This document shows, piece by piece, positions 43,393 to 53,356 of a DNA stretch of 64,000 nt. The position numbers and the translations under genes were made by a program. The stretch is from Coniella vitis (Eukaryota; Ascomycota; Sordariomycetes; Diaporthales; Schizoparmaceae): the NCBI GenBank assembly GCA_011317545.1, contig WUJK01000012.1:881001-945000 (forward strand), given 5' to 3'. Position 1 is the first letter of the stretch; every line of letters begins with the position of its first letter. A model generated the notes under the pieces. It had not been told where the DNA came from and did no database searches. It saw only the letters and a list, made by a program, of their open reading frames with translations.

Positions 43393-46300
43393 TCACCTCC
43401 GCCCTCTCTCCGGCACGTCGGCAAACCGTATTCCCCTCCGCGCCGGAGGAACCCTTGGTGTATCATCGTCGTCACTATCCTCTTCCTCCTCGCCCGCAAC
43501 GCCACTCACTCCCAGCGCAGCCTCGCGCCGCCTCCTCTCAGCAGGTGTCTCGGTTTCTTCCACGGCGACACTGCTCGATCCATGGTGGCCTCCACCTTCG
43601 CCTCCGCCCTCGAGACCCTGGAGTACAGCGAGGCGCCTACGTCGTTCGACGGCTGTCTCGGGGACATCGTGGCTGGGTGCGTCAGCATCGTGTGGGGGAG
43701 GGGTGTCGTCGACGTCGCTGTCATCAGATACTCGGCGATGTCGAAGCGAGGAATGGAGGGAGCTATTTGAAGGGGATTGGCGGCGGAGCAGTGGTACTGG
43801 GGCTGGGCCGCTGAATGAAGAGCGCGAAGATGAGGCAGTAGCGGCCTCGGTGGCGGTTGGGTCGTTCCCAGCATCGGATGTCTCTGCCGCTGTTGGGGCA
43901 TTGCTAGAAGCAGGCTGCGGCAGCGAAATCGTCTTGCCACGAACGGACTTTTGTTGGGAACCACTACCAGCTGCTTGGGCCGCGGCTTCAGACGGCGGGT
44001 CTTCCTTGGCAAGTGTTTTGACGCGTTCCGGAGCATTTGACTGATCGACGACTTCTCTGCGCGTGCGCGTGTCGAGCTTTTGCATCTCACGTATAAAGTC
44101 TTCCTTGGTCATGCGTTGGCCCACGCCGCCAATGGTAAAGCGGATGTGACGGTCATCTTCCTGTTGCGCGCCGGCAGCTTCCTTCTTCTTGTCTGCCCTT
44201 TGCGCAGCGCCTTCGCCACGGCCACTGAGAGCCCCTACCCACGTTGGCTTTCTTGAAACTGGGTTGAGTCTTTGCGATGGCTTGGGTTCCTCCCCGGTGC
44301 CTCCGGCTGCTGATGTGCTGGTGTTGCCGGCGCTGGCGCCAGGCTTGGCCTTGACGAGACCGCCCATGCCCATGTATTTGAGCCCTTGACTCAATTGGCT
44401 TGGTTGCCCTTCAGGTCTAGCCTGCGGTGGAAGCTCGTACTTCTTGACGACCTCACCGTCCTCATCCTCGACAATGATGGTGTTGCCGAATTGGTAAGCA
44501 CGCGCGGGTTCGTGCTTTCGGTCAGAGAGCTGCTTCTCCTTGCGCTTCTGCATTTCTTCGTCTCGCCAGTGGCCGAGCCGCTGCTTGAGACCGTCATACG
44601 TCCATTGTGACGGCCCTGCTTCCTTCTTGAGCTTCTCCTTCAGGTCTTTCAAATGATGTTCCTGGCGGTGGTCCTCGGAAGCCTCGACGGCAATCACGTC
44701 GCCCTGCTCATTCTCGACGATAATATGGTCACCCTCATCGTACACTTCAATTTGCGGGGACGGTTCCGCTTGCCGTTCCTCGGCTGTTTCATGTGAGCGT
44801 TGTCGCCTTTCCGACTCAAGTGCGTCTTGTGCGTCTTCTTCGGCCCTTTCTCGTGCACTTTCGTCTTCACGCCGAGACGGACGGCCCGCCTCAAGTTCAT
44901 CTCCAGCCGAGGCCCTTCTGGAACCCATTGGTGACTGCTTCTCATCCGACGGTGACCGGCTGTCGCGTAGAGTTGTTGACGTCAACTCGCTCTGGCTTCG
45001 TCTTTGGGGGAAGATGGCCGATTGGCTCACTGGCCCGCCAGGTCCAAGTCCCTCATCCCACTTCTTCTTGCGTCGTCTGCTGACAATGGATGAAGCTCGA
45101 CTAGGGTTTCGACTAGTCTGGTCATCCTCTTTGACGCGTCGTAAGAAATTGCCGGGATAGCCAACCGGAGGCAGAGCACCCGGAGGATATTCAGGCATCT
45201 TGAGATCGTCTGCATCCGTGTCTGACATTGTCTTGGCTTGTGATCGCGACTGCGAGGAGATTCGAGGCAACCGGTTCATCCAGCTTGGTCCATCTTCGGG
45301 TGCTGTAGTGTACGACATGGTAATTGTCAAAGTGTTGATGCGCTTGCCGAGGGTAAAGACGGCCACCGACGAGCCGTGGACAATGATCGACGAAATGACG
45401 AGGAAAGTGACAATCGGCCATACCAAGGTGAGCAGCTGATAATTCGGATGGTTAGGGTCCGTCGGAACGACGCTTTCTGGGATGGGATCTCCATGCTCTA
45501 GCTCACCACGAGCGAGCATAGCCACGAAAATCGCACCGACACCGATGGGACCAAAGTGGCCGGCAAAGAGAGCTTCGCGCCAGGTCTTGATATCTGGGAT
45601 GAATGGCTTCAGGGCCATCATGATAGGGATCCGCCGGAAAAATATGACAAAGAGGGCAATGACGACAAGCCTCCAGGCTGCCAGGCCCAGTGCGGAGTCG
45701 TTGTATTGCTGCCATGGAATGATAGTGCCAAAGTAGACAAAGTATGCCAAGTTGAGAAGCAAGTCAATGACGTTGGAGACGTGGGATTCTTCTGTCTTGT
45801 TTGTGAACCAACCGTCGTTGGAGAAGCCGACACCGCACGCAAATCCAACCAGCAGGTCGTCAACGCCGAGAATGCTACCCGAGCCCGCGCACCAGAGGGC
45901 GAGAACAAAGTAGAAGACGAGAAAACTTTCACGGTCAATGAGGTCGTGTTTTTCCGCGTACTTGATACCATGACGAGCCGCATAGCCAATCAGAAAGCCG
46001 TAGACGGCACCAAAGATACACTCGTAAAGGATGGTGAAGCATATCCAATGGTACGTGACTTCTTTGGCAGACAGTTTATCCTCGATGAGATAGAGAGACA
46101 GGTAGATGAAGGGAAAGGCCATGCCGTCGTTGCATCCAGATTCGGCCGACAGCAGATCTCGCAAGTGCTTGGGCACACGTTTGGCAAACTTGCCCTTTCC
46201 GACGACCGAGGAAGCCAGGACGGGGTCGGTGGCCGTAACACAGGCAGCGACAACCAAGCTGTGCAGCCAGGTCAAAGACGGGACCATCCACCAGACAAAG

Positions 46301-46656
46301 AGGCTGGTAACGAGCCAGCCAAAGGTCATGACGGGGACGAGCAAGAAGATGACAGACTTCCAGTGCTTCTCCATGTAGAATTTTGGCAGCTCTACTCCCA
46401 CGGCAAAGCACTGCACAACTAGGACCAGGCGGGAGAATTCAATGGTGATGATATCGGTATTGCCCCATGATAGTGGGTTGATGAGGTTGGCAGCGTGGGG
46501 GCCAAAGATGACGCCGCAGAGGGTGGCTACAGTGGCCTCGCCAATATACGCGCGCTCTTTGATAACGGAGGAGCAAAGCATAAAAAGCGACGTGAAGCCA
46601 CCGAGGATGATATAGACCAAGTGTGGCTTGGTGATGGACAAGTGATCCCACGCCAT
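43393..46656 (-). CDS. nha1: Plasma-membrane Na+(K+)/H+ antiporter, Nha1/Sod2 family
   Basis: A single exon of 1087 aa from MAWDHLSITKPHLVY. Role: exports Na+ or K+ in exchange for protons at the plasma membrane, for salt tolerance and pH homeostasis. Seen: about 12 hydrophobic segments in residues 1-430, the ATDPVLASSVV motif with the conserved Asp pair region, SAESGCNDGMAFPF (ND in a membrane helix), VDDLLVGFACGVGFSNDGWF, and FGPIGVGAIF. A long polar tail of about 640 residues follows. It begins with the conserved KRINTLTITMSYT and carries repeated charged blocks, including two near-copies of a hydrophobic VEDEDGE / VENEQGD motif (IIVENEQGDVIAVE and IIVEDEDGEVVKKYE). The long tail is typical of fungal Nha1 and is used for regulation. 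The 288-residue frame on the opposite strand is a shadow. Confidence 0.94.
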   Translation of the reverse strand: MAWDHLSITKPHLVYIILGGFTSLFMLCSSVIKERAYIGEATVATLCGVIFGPHAANLINPLSWGNTDIITIEFSRLVLVVQCFAVGVELPKFYMEKHWKSVIFLLVPVMTFGWLVTSLFVWWMVPSLTWLHSLVVAACVTATDPVLASSVVGKGKFAKRVPKHLRDLLSAESGCNDGMAFPFIYLSLYLIEDKLSAKEVTYHWICFTILYECIFGAVYGFLIGYAARHGIKYAEKHDLIDRESFLVFYFVLALWCAGSGSILGVDDLLVGFACGVGFSNDGWFTNKTEESHVSNVIDLLLNLAYFVYFGTIIPWQQYNDSALGLAAWRLVVIALFVIFFRRIPIMMALKPFIPDIKTWREALFAGHFGPIGVGAIFVAMLARGELEHGDPIPESVVPTDPNHPNYQLLTLVWPIVTFLVISSIIVHGSSVAVFTLGKRINTLTITMSYTTAPEDGPSWMNRLPRISSQSRSQAKTMSDTDADDLKMPEYPPGALPPVGYPGNFLRRVKEDDQTSRNPSRASSIVSRRRKKKWDEGLGPGGPVSQSAIFPQRRSQSELTSTTLRDSRSPSDEKQSPMGSRRASAGDELEAGRPSRREDESARERAEEDAQDALESERRQRSHETAEERQAEPSPQIEVYDEGDHIIVENEQGDVIAVEASEDHRQEHHLKDLKEKLKKEAGPSQWTYDGLKQRLGHWRDEEMQKRKEKQLSDRKHEPARAYQFGNTIIVEDEDGEVVKKYELPPQARPEGQPSQLSQGLKYMGMGGLVKAKPGASAGNTSTSAAGGTGEEPKPSQRLNPVSRKPTWVGALSGRGEGAAQRADKKKEAAGAQQEDDRHIRFTIGGVGQRMTKEDFIREMQKLDTRTRREVVDQSNAPERVKTLAKEDPPSEAAAQAAGSGSQQKSVRGKTISLPQPASSNAPTAAETSDAGNDPTATEAATASSSRSSFSGPAPVPLLRRQSPSNSSLHSSLRHRRVSDDSDVDDTPPPHDADAPSHDVPETAVERRRRLAVLQGLEGGGEGGGHHGSSSVAVEETETPAERRRREAALGVSGVAGEEEEDSDDDDTPRVPPARRGIRFADVPERGRR

Positions 46657-49600
46657 CTTGTCGCGAAGCACGGGAGGAGTTGGCTATTAGAGCACTGGTA
46701 TCTAGAGGCGAAGGTGGATTTTCCGGACTGTTTCTCCTGCTGCTCAAGATTGGCGAGAGCGCAGTGGGAGCACGGGGAAAGGCAAAACAAAAAGGCAGCA
46801 GAGCCTCACGACGGGCCTGTGGCTCCCCAGTCAATCGATCGTGGCCCAGATACAACAGACTGTCGATACATTGATATGAAGAGCGGCGCAGCAAGTTGGG
46901 CCGGTAGAGCCGACTGCAAGAGGGAATGGTAGTGGTTGTGGTTGTGGTAGTGGGATGCTCGATTATTGCTTCGCCGGATATAGAATCGAGTATATGCACG
47001 GCAGTGCGGGCGCGCTATCGTCGCTTGCTCGGCAAGGTGCTCGCTACAGCGTCATGATCTCTTTGGACTACCAAGGCAGGGTGACGACAGCGTCTGGCCT
47101 GGCTGCGTAGTCGCTCGGTCGCCGCCAAGGAGGGCCAGAAAGAAAAAAAAAAAAAAAGTCGGTCGAGTCGATGGAATTGCGCGCGACACGAGTGGCTGTC
47201 GTTGCAACGCTGTTGTTGTTTGTGGAGGACGAGCCACGTTCTCCACGAGGAACGGCAGATACCGGACTAGCAGAGATGGGAGGTTCTGGAAGAATAGCGA
47301 GGATTCATTCCAGTAATTATTTGATGGCGAAGGAGATAAAAACTCAAAAAAGGTTTCCCAGCAGTTGGCCCATGCCTGCAGGTCGCGGTACTTGGCAATG
47401 CTATGGAGTACTAAACCCTTGTACCTCTACGCCCCAGCCGCCTCGCACTCGGCCGAAGTGGGCCATGTGGAGAAAGCCACGGAGGCAGGTGGGCTGTGTT
47501 GGGGTCGCTAGCATCTTGCTCCACAGCCAGTTGAGCAAGGTCTCCGTCCACTGAGAGGCAGTAAGCGAGCAAAGTACAGGTACTTGAGCACCTTTGTGTG
47601 ACAGCCTGCCCTACCTGTCCTGCCTTGTGCTGACAGCCCTGTAATATAGGAGCACGATGTGCTACCTTGACATGATCCACGCTTGATGGATCAGTTAGTG
47701 CCAGGCATACGTGCCCAAGACAGAATGAACAAGATTATTCACGGCCGCATTGACTGCCAGGGCGTCTTTCTTTTGGAAGGTTTGGACGTTGGGTCCAGTA
47801 GTTTGCCTACGCTACTATGTACTATGTAAACGCCTGGGCACTGCTACTGTGTAAAATCACGCAAAGCCAAGGCGCCGTATGCATTGTTTCTGCAGCGCCC
47901 AGTGAGGCCCAGTGGAGCCCCCAACTGCCCAGTGCGACACAGCGAGAACTGTCTACGATGTACAAGACACTTGTGCTGGTGGACGAGCTGCATGGTTAGC
48001 TTACTGCTTGGAGCCTGTGTATGCAAGTAATTAGCTTATACTTCCCTTGATATACTAGTAAACACGGTACTGTCAGAAACTCTCAGTCAGCCCCTCCCAC
48101 TTCCTCTCGGGATCATGATCTCCAGGGCTGTTCGTTGGCTGACCAACCGGCGATATCGAGGCTAGAACTCTGTGGCTTTCTTGGGACCCAGCGGCTCGTC
48201 TCCACATTTCGAAGGCCATGTTCGGAGACGCCTAACCGAGAGCTACTGACGATGGACCGGCTCTCGCAGGATGCGGTGAAGTGAACCGCTCCTTTAAAGA
48301 TATCGGAACCCCGTCCACTTTCGCCCTCTTGTCTGACTTTTTCTTTTCACCATTGTTTGCTCACCATGGCGTTTCCGTTTGACAATGGTGGCATGGCCGT
48401 TGCCTCGTACCTTGGCAACTTCGGTGGTAACCATTTCTGCCCAGGAAGATCCTCGGAGATGCCACACTGTATCTTGATTGAAGGCGAGCCGCAGCTTTTA
48501 TCAGGACACCTTTGGCTTGGCGCTCAAGCAGAGCATCACCTGGCTGCTTCTGGTTTGTTCGCCTCCAGCGCTTGGCTACTACATAGTATGTCATGTTCTG
48601 CGTTCATAGTACGCACTCAACCAACGCCACGACGCACACAGCCACTGCCTTGATGAACCAAAGTATGCATGGAATCTGTATAGCAGGTCGTATCCCCCGC
48701 TACTATGAGGATTGACGACGACAACGACGTCACTGATGAAACGCAGTCCCACGGGCAGCGGGCGGTTCCACTCTTTTTGCGAGCCCGAACCGCCGGTGCT
48801 TCTGCGGGTTAGCGATGGCTAACAAGTTCTGCACCTCCAAGCCTCTGGGCAACCTTGGCGGCCCAAAGAGCACATAATAATGCTATCAGAGGTTGACGAT
48901 GGACTACTGTGTATTGCTCCCATCTCTCTGGCAGTCTTCTTAGATTTCTCCGGGGACGGGGGGGGATTATTCGTGTCTTCTGCCACGATTCAGCAGCTGC
49001 TTTGCTGGCTCTCTTGTCCTCAACGGTTACCTGCACAGTAGGTAGTACTGCAAGTACAGCCAGCTTACCTGCAGCAAGATCACCGCCGTACACGCAGTTG
49101 TATCATCAATACTTTCCAGTCGTTTGATCACGGGAACTGCGGCAGATCAGTACACATCACAAATTGACAGTTGCTCGGCTAAGTGTCACTTGAAAAGACC
49201 CCGATTGTGAGAGGCTTAAACGTGGGGGTTTTGAGCGACGACGGTCAGTTACCGCATTGGGTCGGATGCAGCGTCAGCTCGACATTCGTTTGGCTGGTCC
49301 ATGTCCAGCGTGTGTGATAGTGATATATATTTACGTAGTACTAGTACGGAGTCCTTGGAGCGCTGTCTTTCATCAGTGATAAGGGAGGATGGGGCCACGT
49401 GCAGATACTGAGACTACTGTGTACATAGTATGTACGTAGCTAGGTGAAAGATGCAGGATGAAGCGACCAATCACCCTGAAGCTGAATCTTTGTCGTACGA
49501 CACATCGCACAGGCCAAGTCAGAAGTGCTTGCTTAGATAATCGACGCGTCTTCTGAAGCAACGCGACTTTTCACTTCAGAACTGCAACTACTGGAACGAG

Positions 49601-49772
49601 CCTGACCCGCCCCAACCGCCCAGCCGCCCACGCCCAATCCGTAACGCTGCCCTTGCAAATCAATGCGGCAATCCAAAATAGCCTTTTTACTCGCGTGACG
49701 GCACCGCTTCCTTCAACCCGTGTCTTGCTGAGAAGCCACCACCGGCCCTCCATTCCGTACTTTTAGCGCTGT
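46657..49772. other. Gene-free region between Nha1 and Pif1 genes
   Basis: About 3.1 kb between divergent starts, the longest gap in the window. It contains a poly-A run at 47141-47157 and several TACTATGTA/TACATAGTA words (47813-47828 overlapping pair, 49422-49430). A 98-codon frame at 48357-48653 starts in a good context (CACCATGG within it) but matches nothing known. The last 200 bp before 49773 is rich in C and A. A small or non-coding gene could be hidden here. Confidence 0.45.
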
Positions 49773-52585
49773 ATGACGATTGGCATCGCCAGCTCCGTCT
49801 GCCTCCGTGCTCTTGGTCGACTGCAACTTGCTGCGTACCCCAACACGACTCGATCGCCAAGAGCACTGGTGCGCGCGCAGACTATCCAAGCACATGTTGC
49901 ACCGTATCGTCGACCACCCACCACCACCAACATGACTATGTTCGAGCGTGCAAACGCATCGTACCGGGCAAAAAATAGTACCACGACCAGCGCCTCCGCC
50001 TCAACAGGCACCTCTAATAGTGGTAGCCATGCCTCTCTAGCAAAGCAGCTGTTCCCTTCAAGCAGCCCAACGCCGCTACATGATACAAAGATCAAGGACC
50101 ACTTTCAGAGACGCACCTTCTCCTCGACTGGCTTCGCTCGATCAGGATACAGCCACAGTTACGGCTATAGCCAATCCTCTTCCCCATCTGTCCCACCGCC
50201 CGTTCGACCGCGCACTTCGGATGCGCCACAGCCCTTGCCTTCTGCCAGTCGCCCTGCAAATGAACAGCCTATGGCTTCTCTTTATCGCGATAGCGAAGCC
50301 TCATTCAAACACGAACCCAGCTTCATAGACCTGACGGGTGAAGACAAGCAGAGCAGGCCCGAGTTCAAGTCTTTGGGCGTTGAATTCGACGAGGGTGACT
50401 TTAGCGACGATGACAAAGTTCTGGAAGAACTGAAACAGGAATCCTTTTCAACCTTACCACCCCAACCACCAAGGCCGATGCCAAAGACAGCCAGCGAGGC
50501 CCTGCCGACCGATGATAATATCAGTGTAGCATCTTGGCCGGAGTCTTCGCCAAGCCATTTACAAGCTGCTCAGCCCCGACTGCCCGATTTTCCGGTCCGT
50601 TCAGAAATTTCCGAGCCATTGAACAAACGTCCAGCCTCGGAGTCAGATAGCATAGCAGCACGATCAGTTGCAAAGAAGCGGAAGCTACCCGAGTCACTCT
50701 TGCTTCTCGAGAATGGATATGGGAATACACGAGCTACGCCTGCAGCAAAGGCCAAGTCGAGAAAAGATCCTTCGGCGTGGGAGATGACACCTGGAGCCGT
50801 CAAGGACCAGCAAAAGAAACTCAAAAACAAGGGCAAAACCTCTACACACTATGACTTGGATGAAATGCAACAGGCTATGTCGTCACACGTTGTCCGGCAG
50901 TCTGCCCTGACGCTCAGCAATGAGCAAGAACTGGTCAAAGAGCTTGTCTGTGATAAGCGCAAGAGTGTTTTCTTTACCGGTCCTGCAGGTACTGGAAAGT
51001 CTGTGCTAATGAGAGCCATCATTGAGCAACTCAGAAGGAAATACGCCAACGACTCAGAGCGTCTTGCCGTAACTGCGTCTACAGGCTTGGCGGCGTGCAA
51101 CATTGGAGGTATGACACTGCACAGTTTTGCGGGAATCGGACTGGGTAAAGATGATGTCGCAACATTGGTCAAGAAGATCCGTCGAAATCCAAAGGTCAAG
51201 AACAGATGGCTGCGTACCAAGGTCTTGGTCATTGACGAAATATCCATGGTTGACGGTGAGCTGTTTGACAAGCTGTCCCAGATCGGCCGCACGATCCGGA
51301 ACAACGGGCGGCCATGGGGCGGTATCCAGCTGGTCATCACTGGCGATTTCTTCCAGCTGCCTCCTGTGCCTGACCGCGACAGCCGAGATGTTAGATTTGC
51401 ATTCGAAGCCGGTACTTGGACCACTTCTATAGACCACACGATTGGTCTGAGCGAGGTGTTTCGCCAGAAAGATCCTGGTGAGGTCTTCGCATCCGCTTAT
51501 TTTCTGAGCTTCGGCTTTTTACTAATATTGTCCAGTTTTTGCTGGTATGCTCAACGAGATGCGTCTTGGTCGCATCAGCGATGAGACTGTCAGGGCCTTC
51601 AAAGCCATGGCTCGACCTCTCTCGACAGCTGACGGCATGGAGGTCACCGAACTGTATGTGCTGATAATCCCCCCAATTGTACAAATATCGAACTGACGAT
51701 CTGCACAGGTTCCCAACAAGACATGAGGTTGAAAATTCCAACGGCAAACGCCTCAGAGAGCTCCCTGGAGAGATCCACCGATACGACGCAATAGACACGG
51801 GCGACCCCACTATCCGAGACAAGTTGCTTGGAAACATGATGGCTCCCAAGACAATTGAGCTCAAAAAAGGAGCTCAAGTTATGCTAATCAAGAATATGGA
51901 CGAAACACTGGTGAACGGCTCATTGGGAACCGTCATCGGTTTCTCGACAGAGAGCATGTTCGAGATAACCGAAGGCATTGTCAGCAACGGGGACAATCAT
52001 GGCGATGACGGTATTGATCCTAAGATCAAACAGAGGCTCGCTGCCTTTAGCAGGTCACTTGACAAGTCTGCGGGACCAGATCAGAAACTGTGGCCGGTTG
52101 TGTTGTTTCACGGCGTCGACGGCACGCAGAGAACGCTACTGTGCGTCGCGGAACCATGGAAGGTCGAAACACCGACAGGGGAAGTGCAAGCATCCCGTGA
52201 GCAGCTGCCGTTGATCCTTGCGTGGGCGTTGTCGATCCACAAAGCGCAGGGACAGACTCTGTTACGAGTCAAAGTCGATCTGGGAAAGGTTTTTGAAAAG
52301 GGACAAGCCTATGTTGCACTCAGTCGAGCGGTCACGCAGCAAGGTCTGCAGGTGCTCCGCTTTGACAAGCAGAAGGTGATGGCACATCCCCGGGTGATAT
52401 CATTCTACGAGAAGCTGTACAGCGCCGAGACGGCGCTAAAGCCCAGCAAGAAGGCAGCTAATGCATCCATTACGAATTATACGACAGCAACGACAGCATT
52501 GCCCAAATTGCCGGCCAAGAAACCGTTCGCGATGAGCAGCATGACTGATGAGGAAGAGGCAATGGCATCTTATGCATATGCCTAG
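49773..52585 (+). CDS. pif1: Pif1-family 5'-3' DNA helicase
   Basis: Exons 49773-51477, 51536-51653 and 51709-52585 give 899 aa. Role: unwinds DNA 5' to 3', resolves G-quadruplexes and removes telomerase in the nucleus, and maintains mitochondrial DNA. Seen: an N-terminal region of about 370 disordered residues; LTLSNEQELVKELV; Walker A FTGPAGTGKS (residues about 401-410); TASTGLAACNIGGMTLHSFAGIG; Walker B VLVIDEISMVDGELFD (about 485); ITGDFFQLPPV; the Pif1 signature region around GLSEVFRQKDP; and toward the end ILAWALSIHKAQGQTL and GQAYVALSRAVTQQGLQV. Start choice: the ATG at 49773 gives an Arg/Ala-rich mitochondrial-type N-terminus; a second ATG at 49932 would drop it. The two introns are 58 and 55 nt. 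Confidence 0.93.
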
Positions 52586-53356
52586 TTTGGTATGGGCACT
52601 TTTGGCGAGCAAAGCATTAACTGCCCCAGAGCTAGTGTGCGTTAACCATAGTCTGTCCTCTTCTAGAGGTTAGTTGGAACCCAAGATATGGGAACCTAGT
52701 GTACATCTACGAAAAATGCAACCGAGAGGCAAGAATTGCGTACAATGTTGAATTAGCCTTTGCGCCTTGTGGCTGGTGGCAAGATGCCGTATGGGGACAT
52801 ACGTAGCTCCCCCGTATGATTTTCCAGTATAAAATAATGCCCCATAAGTAATATATCAAGCCAGGAACTATCATCCTCCCCTTTGCTTTCCAAGATGATG
52901 ATTGAGCTAGCTTGTATGCTCTGCTTCGATTTGCTGGAGGCTTGTTTTCGCTGGTGATTTGCTTGTACATGTTATCTGAATATCTACAGAGTAAACACCA
53001 CTAGGTTATCATTAGGCTATTGTTTTAAGTACTGCATAGCCCTGTAATATCCCTCTAAAGGTACCTAATCTGGGCTGGCTGCAGCCTCGGGCAATGCAAT
53101 TGTACATTTGAGTTTGTAGGGCTTATCGATAACAAAAGTGTCAACAGCCGCTAGCTTGCAGCCAGCAGAGGCGCACCTCATCAGGTTAACCTTCCTCAAC
53201 CTCAACCTTGGCTCACTTGTCGATACCTCCACCACTCCACCCTACATTGCACATAAGCTGGTTGCAACTCTCACCACTATCCAGACTCTGCGTAACTATA
53301 GTCACTCAATCAATTGCCCTGTCAGTTGAGCACTGTGGCATCATTACGCTTGCATC
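52586..53356. other. Intergenic region between Pif1 and Edc3 genes
   Basis: About 770 bp on the same strand. It holds the Pif1 3' end and the Edc3 promoter; the last 150 bp before 53357 is C- and A-rich leader. No gene was seen. Confidence 0.5.

Noticed and set aside
45556..46422. 288-codon + strand frame inside the Nha1 gene
   Set aside because: Antisense shadow of the conserved antiporter membrane domain; no recognisable domain.
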